Translations under genes and position numbers: made by a program
From: Solimonas thermocellulolyticum
GTDB lineage: Bacteria > Pseudomonadota > Gammaproteobacteria > Nevskiales > Nevskiaceae
Reading direction: 5' to 3'
DNA length: 64,000 nucleotides
Assembly: GCF_040327995.1 (NCBI RefSeq)
Contig: NZ_JBEPIJ010000001.1
Coordinates: 340,062-404,061 of the forward strand
Shown here: positions 17,799-26,543 of the stretch, one piece after another
How positions within the stretch are numbered: the stretch's first letter is position 1
Layout of the letters: each line of letters starts with the position of its first letter
The notes under the pieces: model-generated
Told to the model about the DNA's origin: nothing
The model's database searches: none
Seen by the model: the letters and a program-made list of their open reading frames with translations, nothing else

Positions 17799-18823
17799 GG
17801 CGCGAGCAGTGCCTCGCAGCCGCTGCCGGCCAGCACCGATGCCAGCCAGTCGCGATCCGCCGGCGCCAGCGCCGCGAGCTGTGCGCGCAGCGCATTCAGA
17901 CACTTCACCTGATAGGCGAAGGGCTGCTGCCGCCACTGCCCGCCCTCGACCGCGCATTCGACCCATTCGGCGCCCCGTGCACGCGCCGCCGCGTTGGCGA
18001 GCAGGAACGGCACGTAGGTACCGCCGATCTCGGCCAAGAGCGGCTTGAGCGCGTCCACTGCCGTGTCGCGATCGAGCCACTGTCCATCGTCGACGCGCCA
18101 GCCGCCGAGATCTTCCATGCGCACGGTCCAGGCGACCACGCGCGGTGCCGTGCGCTCGGCGAGTCGCGCGGAAGTCGGATCGAAGCCGCAGAGCTGGGTG
18201 AGCTGGCCGTACAGCCCGAAGTCGCCGGCCGCCGGGCGATCGCCGAACAGGAAGCGGCGCTGCGCGAACAGCGTTTCGAGCACGCCCAGCAGGCGCCGGT
18301 AGCCGGCTTCGAGGAGCGGCGCCGTCGCCTCACTGCAGCCGACCACCGCGCGCCGGGCGATCTGGCGTTCGCCGAACCACTGCGCGAACTGTTCGAGCTG
18401 CGCCGTCGGCACGCTCGGATCGATCTGCCGCATGAGCTGCCGGCGCGCCCATTCGATGCCGTCGGGATCGGTCCAGCGATAGTGGAACATGAACTTGGTG
18501 CACCACTCGTCGCCGTAGTCCTCGACCAGTGCGCTCAAGAAGGCCAGCGCCGGATCGCTCGGCAGCAAGGAACGGCCGGTGTGCTCGCGTTCCAGGCGCG
18601 CGATCAGCGGCGTGGAGTCGACCGCGGCCTCGCGCATCGCGCCCGTCTCGTCGTGCCAGACCAGCACCGGGATGACGGGCACCGGCACCGGCGGCGGCGC
18701 GACGTACTCCGGACCGTTGCTGACCACCCAGACATGCGCGATCCGCCGGTAACGCAGGACGGCGCGCAGCTTGCGCGAATACGGCGAGCCTTCGTTGCCG
18801 ATGATCGTCAGCGTCTGCGTCAT
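17795..18823 (-). CDS. GST-like protein (long two-domain form), first gene of the sulfatase operon
   Basis: 342 residues from ATG 18823. The N-terminal thioredoxin-like half (TLTIIGNEGSPYSRKLRAVLRYR) and all-alpha C-terminal half (FLFGDRPAAGDFGLYGQLTQL) match the GST_N_3-type proteins also found at 19202 and 29655; they share the unusual GDE-W and HYRW segments. Operator site 2 lies about 34 nt upstream. It is the promoter-proximal gene of a four-gene operon with 4-bp junctions. Substrate unknown. Confidence 0.8.
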   Translation of the reverse strand: MTQTLTIIGNEGSPYSRKLRAVLRYRRIAHVWVVSNGPEYVAPPPVPVPVIPVLVWHDETGAMREAAVDSTPLIARLEREHTGRSLLPSDPALAFLSALVEDYGDEWCTKFMFHYRWTDPDGIEWARRQLMRQIDPSVPTAQLEQFAQWFGERQIARRAVVGCSEATAPLLEAGYRRLLGVLETLFAQRRFLFGDRPAAGDFGLYGQLTQLCGFDPTSARLAERTAPRVVAWTVRMEDLGGWRVDDGQWLDRDTAVDALKPLLAEIGGTYVPFLLANAAARARGAEWVECAVEGGQWRQQPFAYQVKCLNALRAQLAALAPADRDWLASVLAGSGCEALLAP

Positions 18824-18856
18824 GCGTGCTCCTTGCCGCGCGATGTTGGAACGAAC

Positions 18857-18871
18857 TTTACATGATGTCAA
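18857..18871 (-). promoter_or_regulatory. Operator site 2 upstream of the GST-FGE-sulfatase operon
   Basis: TTTACATGATGTCAA on the + strand (arms TTACA/TGTCA, spacer TGA). Read on the - strand the TTGACA arm is followed 17 nt later by CAACAT, a plausible -35/-10 pair, so binding here would block the promoter. Confidence 0.55.
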
Positions 18872-19194
18872 CTACGCAGGGACTGAGCATCCAGCGAGCG
18901 ATCGGTCCGGTGCGCGTCGGATGCGCCGATCCAGATGGCGCGCCGATTCGCGGCGATCAGGCTCTGTCCGTACGCCGTCGGACCGGCGGCGCGGGCAGAT
19001 TCCAGGGTGTACCGCGCAGCGCGCGCAGGCCATACCAAGGGACACGGGGTAACGCTGTCGCAGCGGCAGCTCGAACTCGGCCTCGAGGCCGGCGGGAATG
19101 TCGGCGGCGCATGAAGCCGCCGAGCACCGCGGCCTACTGCCATTCGAGCTTGCCGCCGTAGTAGGAGACGTCGGAAACGTAGGCGGTGTACATG
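18872..19194 (-). pseudogene. Probable decayed remnant of a GST-like gene; otherwise no gene in this gap
   Basis: This is the only gene-free stretch over 300 bp. On the - strand an ATG at 19194, 8 bp beyond the stop of the GST gene at 19202, opens a 19-codon frame reading MYTAYVSDVSYYGGKLEWQ. That resembles the N-terminus of long GST-like proteins (compare LYGWELSLYSGKIRAYL next door), then stops. Downstream frames contain protein-like pieces (LEAEFELPLRQRYP; WYGLRALRGTPWNLPAPP) in different phases. I read it as a truncated, frameshifted gene fragment; coincidence is possible. Confidence 0.3.
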
Positions 19195-19201
19195 CGGCGC
19201 G

Positions 19202-20305
19202 CTACTGCGGCGCGACGCGCAGCGCCATGCGCTGGAGCCGCGGAATCGGCAGGCGCATGGCCTCGACACCGCCAAGGCCGGCGAGCCAGGTGTCGACGCC
19301 GCTGCGCGATTGCGCATCGAGGGCGGCGTAGGCATCGAACACGCGCTGTGCCATCCACAGGCTATACGGGCGTGCACTGAGCGTGAACGGGCGACCGGCG
19401 AGCGGGATCTGGATGCGGCCCAGCGCCCGCGAATAGCCGCGACCGGGCGCCAGCCCCGGCGTTGCCTTCATGACTTCGGCCAGCGTCGCCTGCAGATACG
19501 GCCAGAACTCGCCGAAGATCGAGGCGAACAGCGGCTGCAAGGTGTCCGGGACCGCATCGGCGGGGAGGAAGTCGCCGCGGTCGTTCGCCCGCGGCTGCAG
19601 CATGCGCTGCACCCAGGCGGCCAGATGCCGGCGCGGCTCGATCAGCGTGCGTGCCGGGTAAGGATCACGCGCAAGATGTGCGTACAGCGGGCCGATCAAG
19701 CCGTAGTCGCCGAGGCTCGCGCGCGTGCCGAGCAGATAGGGCTGCCGGGCGAAATGCGCATCGAGCGCGTCGCACATCGTCTCGGTCCAGCGCTCGATGG
19801 CATCGAGCTGTGCCGGAACCACACCCAGGCCCGGCAGGAAGCTGCGCATCGTGCCTGCGGCCTTGGCGACGACGCGGTTTCTCAGCAAGCGCGGCGCGAA
19901 CGGCAGCAGATTGCGCCCACCTTCAGGCTCGAAGACTTCGCGGTAGTTCTCTTCGAAGTTCCAGCGGTAGTGCATCGCGCTCGGCAGCCAGAACTCATCG
20001 CCCCAGGCTTCGAGCAGGTAGGCGGCGATGCGCTGACGCGGGGTGGACGGCACCACCGGAGCATCGGTGTAGCGCGTCTCCAGCACGTCGATGATGGTCG
20101 AGGTGTCCCGCAGCCATTCGTTCTGCGGCGTGAGCACGACCGGCATCACCTTGGCACCGGTACGGCGCTTGATCGCGCGCATGTCCCACAGTGTCACGCG
20201 CTTTTCGCGAAAAGGGATCTCCTTGTGGCGCAGATAGGCGCGGATCTTGCCGCTGTACAGCGACAGCTCCCAGCCGTAGAGGACGTGATCGCGCGTCCGA
20301 CTCAC
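19202..20305 (-). CDS. GST-like protein (long two-domain form)
   Basis: 367 residues from GTG 20305; earlier codons in this frame fall inside the preceding GST gene. The thioredoxin-like N-terminus (VLYGWELSLYSGKIRAYLRHKEIPF), the motif DTSTIIDVLETRY in place of the usual ES-A motif, and an alpha-helical C-terminus (YLLGTRASLGDYGLIGPLYAHL) mark a GST_N_3-type protein. It is paralogous to 29655-30818 (both have AMHYRW and the PATPRQRI-like segment). Last intact gene of the 23107-19202 operon, 16 nt after the shorter GST. Confidence 0.82.
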   Translation of the reverse strand: MSRTRDHVLYGWELSLYSGKIRAYLRHKEIPFREKRVTLWDMRAIKRRTGAKVMPVVLTPQNEWLRDTSTIIDVLETRYTDAPVVPSTPRQRIAAYLLEAWGDEFWLPSAMHYRWNFEENYREVFEPEGGRNLLPFAPRLLRNRVVAKAAGTMRSFLPGLGVVPAQLDAIERWTETMCDALDAHFARQPYLLGTRASLGDYGLIGPLYAHLARDPYPARTLIEPRRHLAAWVQRMLQPRANDRGDFLPADAVPDTLQPLFASIFGEFWPYLQATLAEVMKATPGLAPGRGYSRALGRIQIPLAGRPFTLSARPYSLWMAQRVFDAYAALDAQSRSGVDTWLAGLGGVEAMRLPIPRLQRMALRVAPQ

Positions 20306-20321
20306 CGCCGTCCCCTGCCGC

Positions 20322-21005
20322 TCACTTCTGCAGCATGCTCTGCGCGCCCTTGACGAACGCGCGTGCGGCATCGGACGCCTCGTCGAGCGGCGGGAGCTTG
20401 ACCGGCACCTCGATACCCTTCTGGCAGGCCGGGCGCGCGGCCATGGCATCGCGCCAGCGCTTGAGGTTTTCCAGTCCGTCGACCTTCACGCCGGACCATT
20501 TGTAGGTCCGCACCCAGGGCCAGGTGGCGATGTCGGCGATGGAGTAGTCGTCGGCAAGCCATTCGCTTTCGCCGAGACGCCGGTCGAGCACCTCGAACAG
20601 GCGTCGGCACTCGTTCTGGTAGCGGTCGATCGCCGGCTGGATCTTCTCCGGGAAGTAGCGGAAGAACACATTCGCCTGCCCCATCATCGGGCCGATGCCA
20701 CTCATCTGGAACATCAGCCACTGCAGCACGCGCGAGCGGCCCTTGGCGTCCTTGGGCAGCAGCCGACCGGTCTTCTCGGCGAGGTAGATCAGAATCGCAC
20801 CCGACTCGAAGACGGCGAAGTCGTCGTTGTCGGTATCGACGATCGTCGGGATGCGGCCGTTTGGGTTCAGCTTGAGATAGTCCGGCCGCTTCTGCTCACC
20901 CTTCATCAGGTCGATCGCATGGACGCGATAGGGCAGCCCGAGCTCCTCCAGCGCGATGGATACCTTGTGGCCGTTGGGCGTCGCTGCGGTGTAAAGCTCG
21001 ATCAT
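20322..21005 (-). CDS. Glutathione S-transferase, YfcG/YghU-like
   Basis: 227 residues, a usual GST length. N-terminal MIELYTAATPNGHKVSIALEE, then KLNPNGRIPTI and FESGAILIYLAEKTGRLLP, and a C-terminal helical domain with WLADDYSIADIATWPW. The TPNGHKV start is characteristic of the nu-class / YfcG group, which has glutathione-dependent disulfide reductase and peroxidase activity. It is embedded in an operon with a metallo-hydrolase and a second GST. Confidence 0.88.
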   Translation of the reverse strand: MIELYTAATPNGHKVSIALEELGLPYRVHAIDLMKGEQKRPDYLKLNPNGRIPTIVDTDNDDFAVFESGAILIYLAEKTGRLLPKDAKGRSRVLQWLMFQMSGIGPMMGQANVFFRYFPEKIQPAIDRYQNECRRLFEVLDRRLGESEWLADDYSIADIATWPWVRTYKWSGVKVDGLENLKRWRDAMAARPACQKGIEVPVKLPPLDEASDAARAFVKGAQSMLQK

Positions 21006-21029
21006 GCTGTGGTCTCCGCGAAAAGAAGC

Positions 21030-21353
21030 TCATTCTGCAGCAAGGCGCTGCCACTCGATGCGGCGCTCACCCAGCAGCGTGCCCACACGCGTGATGAAGC
21101 GGCGGTCGCCCTCCAGTCCAAGCTCCGCGTCGACTTCGCGGTTGCGTCGCGGTACATAAAGCCGGCCGCGCCAACGCGACTTGTCTTTCAATGGTGCGAA
21201 GTCACGGAACACATGCGTGCCGACACGCTCGGGATGCGTGGCATGCGCAACGATATGTCCCTGCCAGAGGCCGTCGATCTCGCGTAGTTCGACAACCGCC
21301 TCGGGTGCATCGACGGCGCTCCAACGGCCCGCCAGCGAGGCATCAGCGTGCAC
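21030..21353 (-). CDS. Small DUF2147-like protein
   Basis: 107 residues from GTG 21353. The pattern LAGRWSAVDAPEAVVELRE, then a central Gly-rich segment and WRGRLYVPRRNREVDAELGLEGD, resembles the DUF2147 beta-barrel-like family. Those proteins are usually exported; here no signal peptide precedes the domain, so it is either cytoplasmic or 5'-truncated. It lies between the metallo-hydrolase and the GST in the same operon. Function unknown. Confidence 0.65.
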   Translation of the reverse strand: MHADASLAGRWSAVDAPEAVVELREIDGLWQGHIVAHATHPERVGTHVFRDFAPLKDKSRWRGRLYVPRRNREVDAELGLEGDRRFITRVGTLLGERRIEWQRLAAE

Positions 21354-21395
21354 CGTCGCGCAGATGAAGTCAGCAGCACAGCGGCAATGCTGCGT

Positions 21396-22469
21396 TCAGC
21401 CACGGCGGCGCAGCCGCACGTCGGTGCTGGCCTCCGGCAACTGGATCCAGGTACCGTCACGGCCGACCGTGACCGGGCCGTCGTAGACCTCGGCGACGCC
21501 CTGTATGAACAACTTTTCGAGTCGTCGCAGCGGCAGTGCCGGCACGATGTGGTAGTAGAGCAAGTGCTTTGCGCGCACCGCCTGCGCCAGCTCGGCCGCT
21601 TGCACCGGCGTGGTGTGGTAGTCGTGGATGTCCAGCGTGATCTGCGCCATATGCCCGGCATCCGCCGCACGCGCACCGGCCGTGATCACGTCGACCAGAT
21701 GCACGGCGAGCGCCTCGTGCACGAGCAGGTCCACGTCCTGGGCAAAGCGCGCGAGGTTGTCGGACTTGATCGTGTCGCCGGAGATCACCGCACTGCGACC
21801 GCGATAGTCGATGCGATAGCCGACGGCCGGCTCGACCGGCGCATGGGTCACCGAAAACGCGGTGATCCTAAGGCCGTCATCGTCGAGCACGACGCGACTC
21901 TCGCCGTCGCCGGGCATCGTGAAGGCAAGCGCCCTGGCACCGGCGCCGGACGGCGGGATGACCGCTGGCCCGTGATGCGCGACGCGATAGCCGAAGTCAT
22001 GACCGTAAGCGAGATTGAATCCGTCGACGATGGGCTCGACGCCCGCCGGGCCTTGAACCGGCAGCGGCGTATCGCGAGCACCGCCGGCCCAGCGCTGCAG
22101 CATCAGTTCACCGAGGCCGTCGATATGATCCGAGTGAAAATGCGTCAGTAGCAGCGCCTCGACGCGACCGGGCGGCAGGCCGAGCTGCGGGAAGTTGCGC
22201 ACCGCTGCGCTGCCGACATCGATCACGACGATGCGTCCGCCGGCGACCACGGCGACGCAGGGCCCGGCACGCTTGGGGTCCGGCATCGGCGAGCCGCTGC
22301 CGCAGAGCACGATGTTCAAGCCTTCGGCGTATTGCGCAAAGGCCTCGCCGGACAGCGTCGACACCACCTGGCGCTGCATCGCGCGCAGCAGCAGGCGGTC
22401 GCCGAATACGGCCGCCACGATCAGCAGCGTGATCACCGCCGCTGGGGCAATCAACCAGCGGCGGCTCAT
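21396..22469 (-). CDS. Metallo-beta-lactamase-fold hydrolase (RNase Z-like group), membrane-anchored
   Basis: 357 residues. An N-terminal hydrophobic helix (about 5-23) suggests a signal anchor. The zinc motif THFHSDHIDG (His110, His112, Asp114, His115) follows VVIDVGSAAV, and later metal ligands are visible at SGDTIKSDN and in the C-terminal YYHIVPALP. The arrangement matches exported MBL-fold hydrolases annotated as RNase Z-like or arylsulfatase-like. The ATG overlaps the stop of the upstream gene by 4 bp. It probably cleaves an ester or lactone of the compound handled by this operon; the substrate is not evident. Confidence 0.85.
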   Translation of the reverse strand: MSRRWLIAPAAVITLLIVAAVFGDRLLLRAMQRQVVSTLSGEAFAQYAEGLNIVLCGSGSPMPDPKRAGPCVAVVAGGRIVVIDVGSAAVRNFPQLGLPPGRVEALLLTHFHSDHIDGLGELMLQRWAGGARDTPLPVQGPAGVEPIVDGFNLAYGHDFGYRVAHHGPAVIPPSGAGARALAFTMPGDGESRVVLDDDGLRITAFSVTHAPVEPAVGYRIDYRGRSAVISGDTIKSDNLARFAQDVDLLVHEALAVHLVDVITAGARAADAGHMAQITLDIHDYHTTPVQAAELAQAVRAKHLLYYHIVPALPLRRLEKLFIQGVAEVYDGPVTVGRDGTWIQLPEASTDVRLRRRG

Positions 22470-23107
22470 ACCGGACCCCGGCCGGGCTTCATTTGCGCAT
22501 CCGGCAGGGCCTTCTGTGGCACCGGCCCCTGGAAGCTGCGCAGATTGCGGAACAAATACACCGTCACCGGACAGCCCAGATCACAGACCCAGCGCCGGGG
22601 CAGTTCGACATGGAACAAGGCCCAGTCATCGGGCTCGGCAATGACGCTACCATCGGCGGCAGCCGTCTGCTGCACGTACCAGCCGCCGTCGGGCAGGCGC
22701 ACGAAGTTCACCCGCGTTCCGGCTTCGAAGCCGATGACATGGTGTTTCTCGATCACCAGACGGGTCGGCGCATCGCCGGGTGCGAGCCCGCGGAACTGGC
22801 GTGGCCGCGCAACCCGCACCCAATCGAGACCGCCGATGCGACGCTGCTCCAGCGCGCTGTCCGCATCCGCGCCGGGCGAGCGTTTGAACCAGGCGAAATC
22901 CATCGCCGAGCGGCCCAGACCCGACTTCACGTAAGGCGGCTCCGGCCGGAAAGCCCTGTATTCCGCCTCGCTGATCGGCTGCTGATGCAGCCAGACATCG
23001 CCGCTGCGTGGATCGAAGATCTCCATGTGCAACTCGCGCGGCGCGACCGTCACATTCGCAGACGGCACGTCATCCGGTATTGCGGGACCGCAGGCGGCGT
23101 CGGACAT
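22466..23107 (-). CDS. Conserved-looking hypothetical protein, first gene of the MBL/GST operon
   Basis: 213 residues from ATG 23107; no signal peptide or membrane segment. I do not recognise the family. It is rich in Pro, Trp and beta-type segments (MEIFDPRSGDVWLHQQPIS; DDWALFHVELPRRWVCDLGCPV), which suggests a soluble beta fold. It is promoter-proximal and overlaps the metallo-hydrolase by 4 bp, so a substrate-specific role in the same pathway is likely. Operator sites 3 and 4 lie upstream. Confidence 0.65.
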   Translation of the reverse strand: MSDAACGPAIPDDVPSANVTVAPRELHMEIFDPRSGDVWLHQQPISEAEYRAFRPEPPYVKSGLGRSAMDFAWFKRSPGADADSALEQRRIGGLDWVRVARPRQFRGLAPGDAPTRLVIEKHHVIGFEAGTRVNFVRLPDGGWYVQQTAAADGSVIAEPDDWALFHVELPRRWVCDLGCPVTVYLFRNLRSFQGPVPQKALPDAQMKPGRGPV

Positions 23108-23155
23108 GACTCGCTCTCCTGGAGACAGGGACTGCGGCGCAATGCTTGCCGTTTA

Positions 23156-23170
23156 TTTACATGTTGTCAA
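23156..23170 (-). promoter_or_regulatory. Operator site 3 (faces the MBL/GST operon)
   Basis: TTTACATGTTGTCAA on the + strand: TTACA/TGTCA arms, spacer TGT. It lies 49 nt upstream of the start at 23107. On the - strand it contributes a TTGACA -35-like element. Confidence 0.6.
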
Positions 23171-23228
23171 TATCATCGCAGATCACCGACACTCCGGCCG
23201 TTGACGCTGGCCCGCCACTGATTCAAAG

Positions 23229-23243
23229 TAGACAGCATGTCAA
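23229..23243 (+). promoter_or_regulatory. Operator site 4 (faces the TonB-receptor gene)
   Basis: TAGACAGCATGTCAA: arms AGACA/TGTCA, spacer GCA. It lies 31 nt upstream of the receptor ATG and 58 nt from site 3, so each divergent unit has its own copy. Confidence 0.55.
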
Positions 23244-23274
23244 TTAACGTGAGCCGGCATGGCCGGCCACGGCG

Positions 23275-25917
23275 ATGCAAGCGAGACCGCTGGCCCCACC
23301 CGGCATGGCGGCACTGGAGGAGCAGGCGATGCGATCGGGACCAGCACCGCTGCAGGCCGCAGCGGCACTGTTGCTGATGATGGGTGCCGGTGCCGGCGCC
23401 GCCGACGAGCTCGACCTGCTGCTGGCGCCCGTGCATGAAGAACCGGCCATGTCCGAACCGCAGTCCGGTGAAGCCGCGGCGGACGCCGACGACACCGTTG
23501 CCACGCTGCCGGTTGCGCCGCTGCGCGTCGAGCAGGAGACGAGAACGACGCCGTCGCGCAGCGGGCGCGTGGTCGAGGAAATCGTCGTCACCGCGCAGAA
23601 AACCGAACAGAGCCTGCAGGATGTGCCGATCTCGGTCTCGGCGATCGGCGGCGCGCAGATCCGCGATGCGGCGATCTCGGATGCGCAGGAACTCATGCAG
23701 TACACGCCGAACGTCAAGTTCGCACAGGCGGCGAACTTCCTGCCCACGCTCAACATCCGCGGCTTCGGCTCGCCGCCGCTGGGGCGCAACCTCGAACCTT
23801 CGGTGGGCCTTGCGATCGACGAGGTGTTCTACGGCCGCTCGACCTTCATCGCCGATGCCATCTTCGACGTCGACCGCGTCGAGGTCCTGCGCGGGCCGCA
23901 GGGCACTCTGTTCGGCAAGAACACCATCGCCGGCGTGCTCAGTTTCACCACCGCGCAGCCCCACTTCGAGCCCTCCGGGTTCCTCACGGCTGCGGTCGGC
24001 AGCCTGTCCGAACGCCGCCTCGAAGGCGGTGCCAGCTTCGGCCTGATCGACGACGTGCTCGCTGCGCGGGTGTCGTTCCGCGCCCGCGACCGCAAGACCG
24101 GCATGGTCAACACCATGCTGGACCAGACCAACGACGCCCAGGATTACGCCGGACGCATCAAGCTGCGCTGGTACGTTGGCGATGCGACCACCGCCGACCT
24201 CGGCCTGCTGGTTGCAAGCTCGCGTGCCAACGGCACCGGTTTCGAGCTGCAACAGGCCTCCGAGCGCTCGCTGACGCGCTACCGCCAGATCGACCCGGAC
24301 GCCGAAGCGGAAGCCTTCAACGGCCGCCAGTCGATCAACGAGCCGGTGTTCTCCGACCGTGATGCCCGCAGCCTGTCGCTGAAGCTCAATCATGACCTCG
24401 GCCAGATCGCCGCGCTGCGCGACGTCGACGCCACGCTGATACTGGCCGACGCGCTGATCGAAACCCCTTACCTGGTCGACACCGACTTCTCGCCGATCGA
24501 CTCGCAGTCCGCCGGCTCCGCGGGACCTGAGCGCTACCGGCAACGCTCCTTCGAGCTCCGCACCTCGGCTCGCAGCGATGGGCTATTCGGCTGGGGCGAG
24601 GACATGCACTGGATCGCCGGCATCTTCGGACTGGACAGCGCGTCCAAGGTGAGCCAGGACGTGACCGTCAACACCAATGGCGTGATCGACTCGATCCTCG
24701 CCGGCGGCACCGCTGCCGGCCGTCCGATTCCGCAGATACCGCTGGCCTTGCAGGATCTGCTCGAAGCGCTGGGGCTGCCGACCGACATCAGCGATCTGCC
24801 AGCACCGCTGCAGCTGATTCCGGCAGCGCTCGCCGAGGAGAAGCTGCTCAATCGCACCGATGTCGACGCGACTTCACTCGCCGTGTTCGTGCAAGGCACC
24901 TGGTCGCTCACCGAGCGGCTCGACCTGATCTTCGGCTACCGCTACGGGCGCGAACGCAAGCAAGGCAGCCAGTCGTCGCAATGCCAGAACCGTCCTGTGT
25001 GTACCGCTGCCTTCGCATTCGCGGGCCAGCGTAACTTCAGTGAGAGCGGCGCGCGGCGCGAGACGGAACGCTCGCCCAAGCTCGCCGTCAGCTACGCATT
25101 CAACGATGCCATCACCGGCTTTGCCAATGTCACGCGCGGCTTCAAGAGCGGCGGCTTCTCCGGACCGCTGCTCGCGCCCAACAATCTGCAGTACGGCCCG
25201 GAACAGGCCATGTCCTACGAGGCCGGCATCAAGTCCCGTTTGCTCGACCGCAGTCTCGTGCTCAATGCCGCGGTCTACCGCGTCGAGTTCGACGACCTGC
25301 AGGTCAACCTGTTCGACGGCACCAACATCAGCACGATCAACGCGGCCAGCGCGGTCTCGCAGGGTCTGGAGATCGACTTCCAGTGGTTGCCGCCGATCGA
25401 GGCGCTGACGCTGGCCGGCAGCCTCGGATTCACCGATGTGGCCTATGGCGCCTTCGTCTGCGGCCCGGCGATTGCGACCGACACCGACACCGCGCCCGAA
25501 TGCAACCCAAACGGCAATCCACGCCCGCCGCCGACGCAGGACCTCACGGGTCGCCAGACGCCGTTCACGCCGAGGATCAGCGCCAGCTTCACGCCCTCGT
25601 TGCGCTTTTTGCTGTGGCCGCGCCATCGGCTCGGCGCGATGCTCGGCATCGACGTGCTCTATCAGGGCGAGCAGTACCTCGATGCGGATCTCGATCCAGC
25701 CAGCCTGCAGAAGGCGACGACCAAGCTCAACGCGCGCCTGGCCATCGCACCGGCTTCGCGCCGCTGGGCGCTGGTGTTCAACGCCAAGAACCTCACCGGC
25801 GTGCAGGAACGTGTCGTCGTCTTCGACCAGCCGCAGTTCGCCGGCAACTATGCCACCGTGGTTCTGCCCGACGAGCCGCTGTATGCGCTGGATCTGCGCT
25901 ACAACTTCGGCCAGTGA
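23275..25917 (+). CDS. TonB-dependent outer-membrane receptor 1
   Basis: 880 residues. N-terminal signal region (about 20-42), then a Pro/Ala-rich spacer. A TonB-box/plug start EEIVVTAQKTEQSLQDVPISV near 102 is typical of the large receptor family for lipophilic or aromatic substrates. The plug contains VEVLRGPQGTLFGKNTIAGV; the beta-barrel runs to YALDLRYNFGQ. It is divergent from the MBL/GST operon with a shared, two-operator promoter region, so it is probably the uptake receptor for the compound those enzymes process. Substrate not readable. Confidence 0.9.
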   Translation: MQARPLAPPGMAALEEQAMRSGPAPLQAAAALLLMMGAGAGAADELDLLLAPVHEEPAMSEPQSGEAAADADDTVATLPVAPLRVEQETRTTPSRSGRVVEEIVVTAQKTEQSLQDVPISVSAIGGAQIRDAAISDAQELMQYTPNVKFAQAANFLPTLNIRGFGSPPLGRNLEPSVGLAIDEVFYGRSTFIADAIFDVDRVEVLRGPQGTLFGKNTIAGVLSFTTAQPHFEPSGFLTAAVGSLSERRLEGGASFGLIDDVLAARVSFRARDRKTGMVNTMLDQTNDAQDYAGRIKLRWYVGDATTADLGLLVASSRANGTGFELQQASERSLTRYRQIDPDAEAEAFNGRQSINEPVFSDRDARSLSLKLNHDLGQIAALRDVDATLILADALIETPYLVDTDFSPIDSQSAGSAGPERYRQRSFELRTSARSDGLFGWGEDMHWIAGIFGLDSASKVSQDVTVNTNGVIDSILAGGTAAGRPIPQIPLALQDLLEALGLPTDISDLPAPLQLIPAALAEEKLLNRTDVDATSLAVFVQGTWSLTERLDLIFGYRYGRERKQGSQSSQCQNRPVCTAAFAFAGQRNFSESGARRETERSPKLAVSYAFNDAITGFANVTRGFKSGGFSGPLLAPNNLQYGPEQAMSYEAGIKSRLLDRSLVLNAAVYRVEFDDLQVNLFDGTNISTINAASAVSQGLEIDFQWLPPIEALTLAGSLGFTDVAYGAFVCGPAIATDTDTAPECNPNGNPRPPPTQDLTGRQTPFTPRISASFTPSLRFLLWPRHRLGAMLGIDVLYQGEQYLDADLDPASLQKATTKLNARLAIAPASRRWALVFNAKNLTGVQERVVVFDQPQFAGNYATVVLPDEPLYALDLRYNFGQ

Positions 25918-25927
25918 GCCGCGCGCC

Positions 25928-26194
25928 TTACGCCGCCTCTACGGTCCGCAGATGCCCAGTCGAGCGCAGGCGCTGATGCAGGGAAGCCGCGCTCAATTCG
26001 AGTCCGTTGGGCCAGCACAGCGCGCCCAGCTCCAGAAAGAAGCGATTGCGGAACGCAGCATCCGCCAGCGGCTCGGTGAGCTCGGTATTGCGATCGATCA
26101 AGGGCTGGAGATCGAGTTCGCCAAACGAACCATCCGAGAACACCAGACTGATTCGGTTGTCGGGTGGCGGTGTAGCCTGAACGATCTTAATCAT
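25928..26194 (-). CDS. DUF2442 protein
   Basis: 88 residues. MIKIVQATPPPDNRISLVFSDG, DLQPLIDRN and the C-terminal LCWPNGLELSAASLHQRL are the DUF2442 pattern. It is encoded directly after, and overlapping by 8 bp, the DUF4160 gene. This pair is common in bacteria and has a toxin-antitoxin-like arrangement, but the role is not established. It converges with the TonB-receptor gene 10 nt away. Confidence 0.82.
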   Translation of the reverse strand: MIKIVQATPPPDNRISLVFSDGSFGELDLQPLIDRNTELTEPLADAAFRNRFFLELGALCWPNGLELSAASLHQRLRSTGHLRTVEAA

Positions 26195-26453
26195 TGTCCG
26201 CTCCGGGAATTCTCTTCAGTGGCAGCAATGCCTGCGCGAGTCGCCAATCTTCGAGCAGTGCCGCCTGCTGCTCCAGACACCATTCCTTGACCAGCTGCGC
26301 AGCCCGCCGCGGTAACGCGCCCTCGATGATATCGCCCGATGCAATGGCGACCAGAGCCTCGTGCCCCTGATACTCGACGTGCACTTGCGGCGGCGCATGA
26401 TCATCGTGGTACATGCGCACGTAAATGCCGAAGAAATACGAGATCACAGGCAT
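26187..26453 (-). CDS. DUF4160 protein
   Basis: 88 residues from ATG 26453 (frame extends to 26534, but DUF4160 proteins begin MPVIS...). MPVISYFFGIYVRMYHDDHAPPQVHVEYQ contains the family core in which a short Tyr/His/Pro-rich beta hairpin precedes HVEY. It forms a two-gene unit with the DUF2442 gene. No operator of the 15-bp type precedes it, so it is probably independent of the surrounding regulon. Confidence 0.82.
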   Translation of the reverse strand: MPVISYFFGIYVRMYHDDHAPPQVHVEYQGHEALVAIASGDIIEGALPRRAAQLVKEWCLEQQAALLEDWRLAQALLPLKRIPGADND

Positions 26454-26543
26454 GCCTGCAGTATACGCCGACTGGATACGCGGGGAACGGGGACCAGTGC
26501 CGCGCAGCCGGCTCCAGGCGCTCGCGGAACGCACTCTACCGAT

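Noticed and set aside
18868..19377. 169-codon frame on the - strand as a gene
   Set aside because: Composition is Arg/Ala/Ser/Cys-rich and it overlaps the 3' end of a real GST gene. The small protein-like pieces in other frames fit a remnant better.
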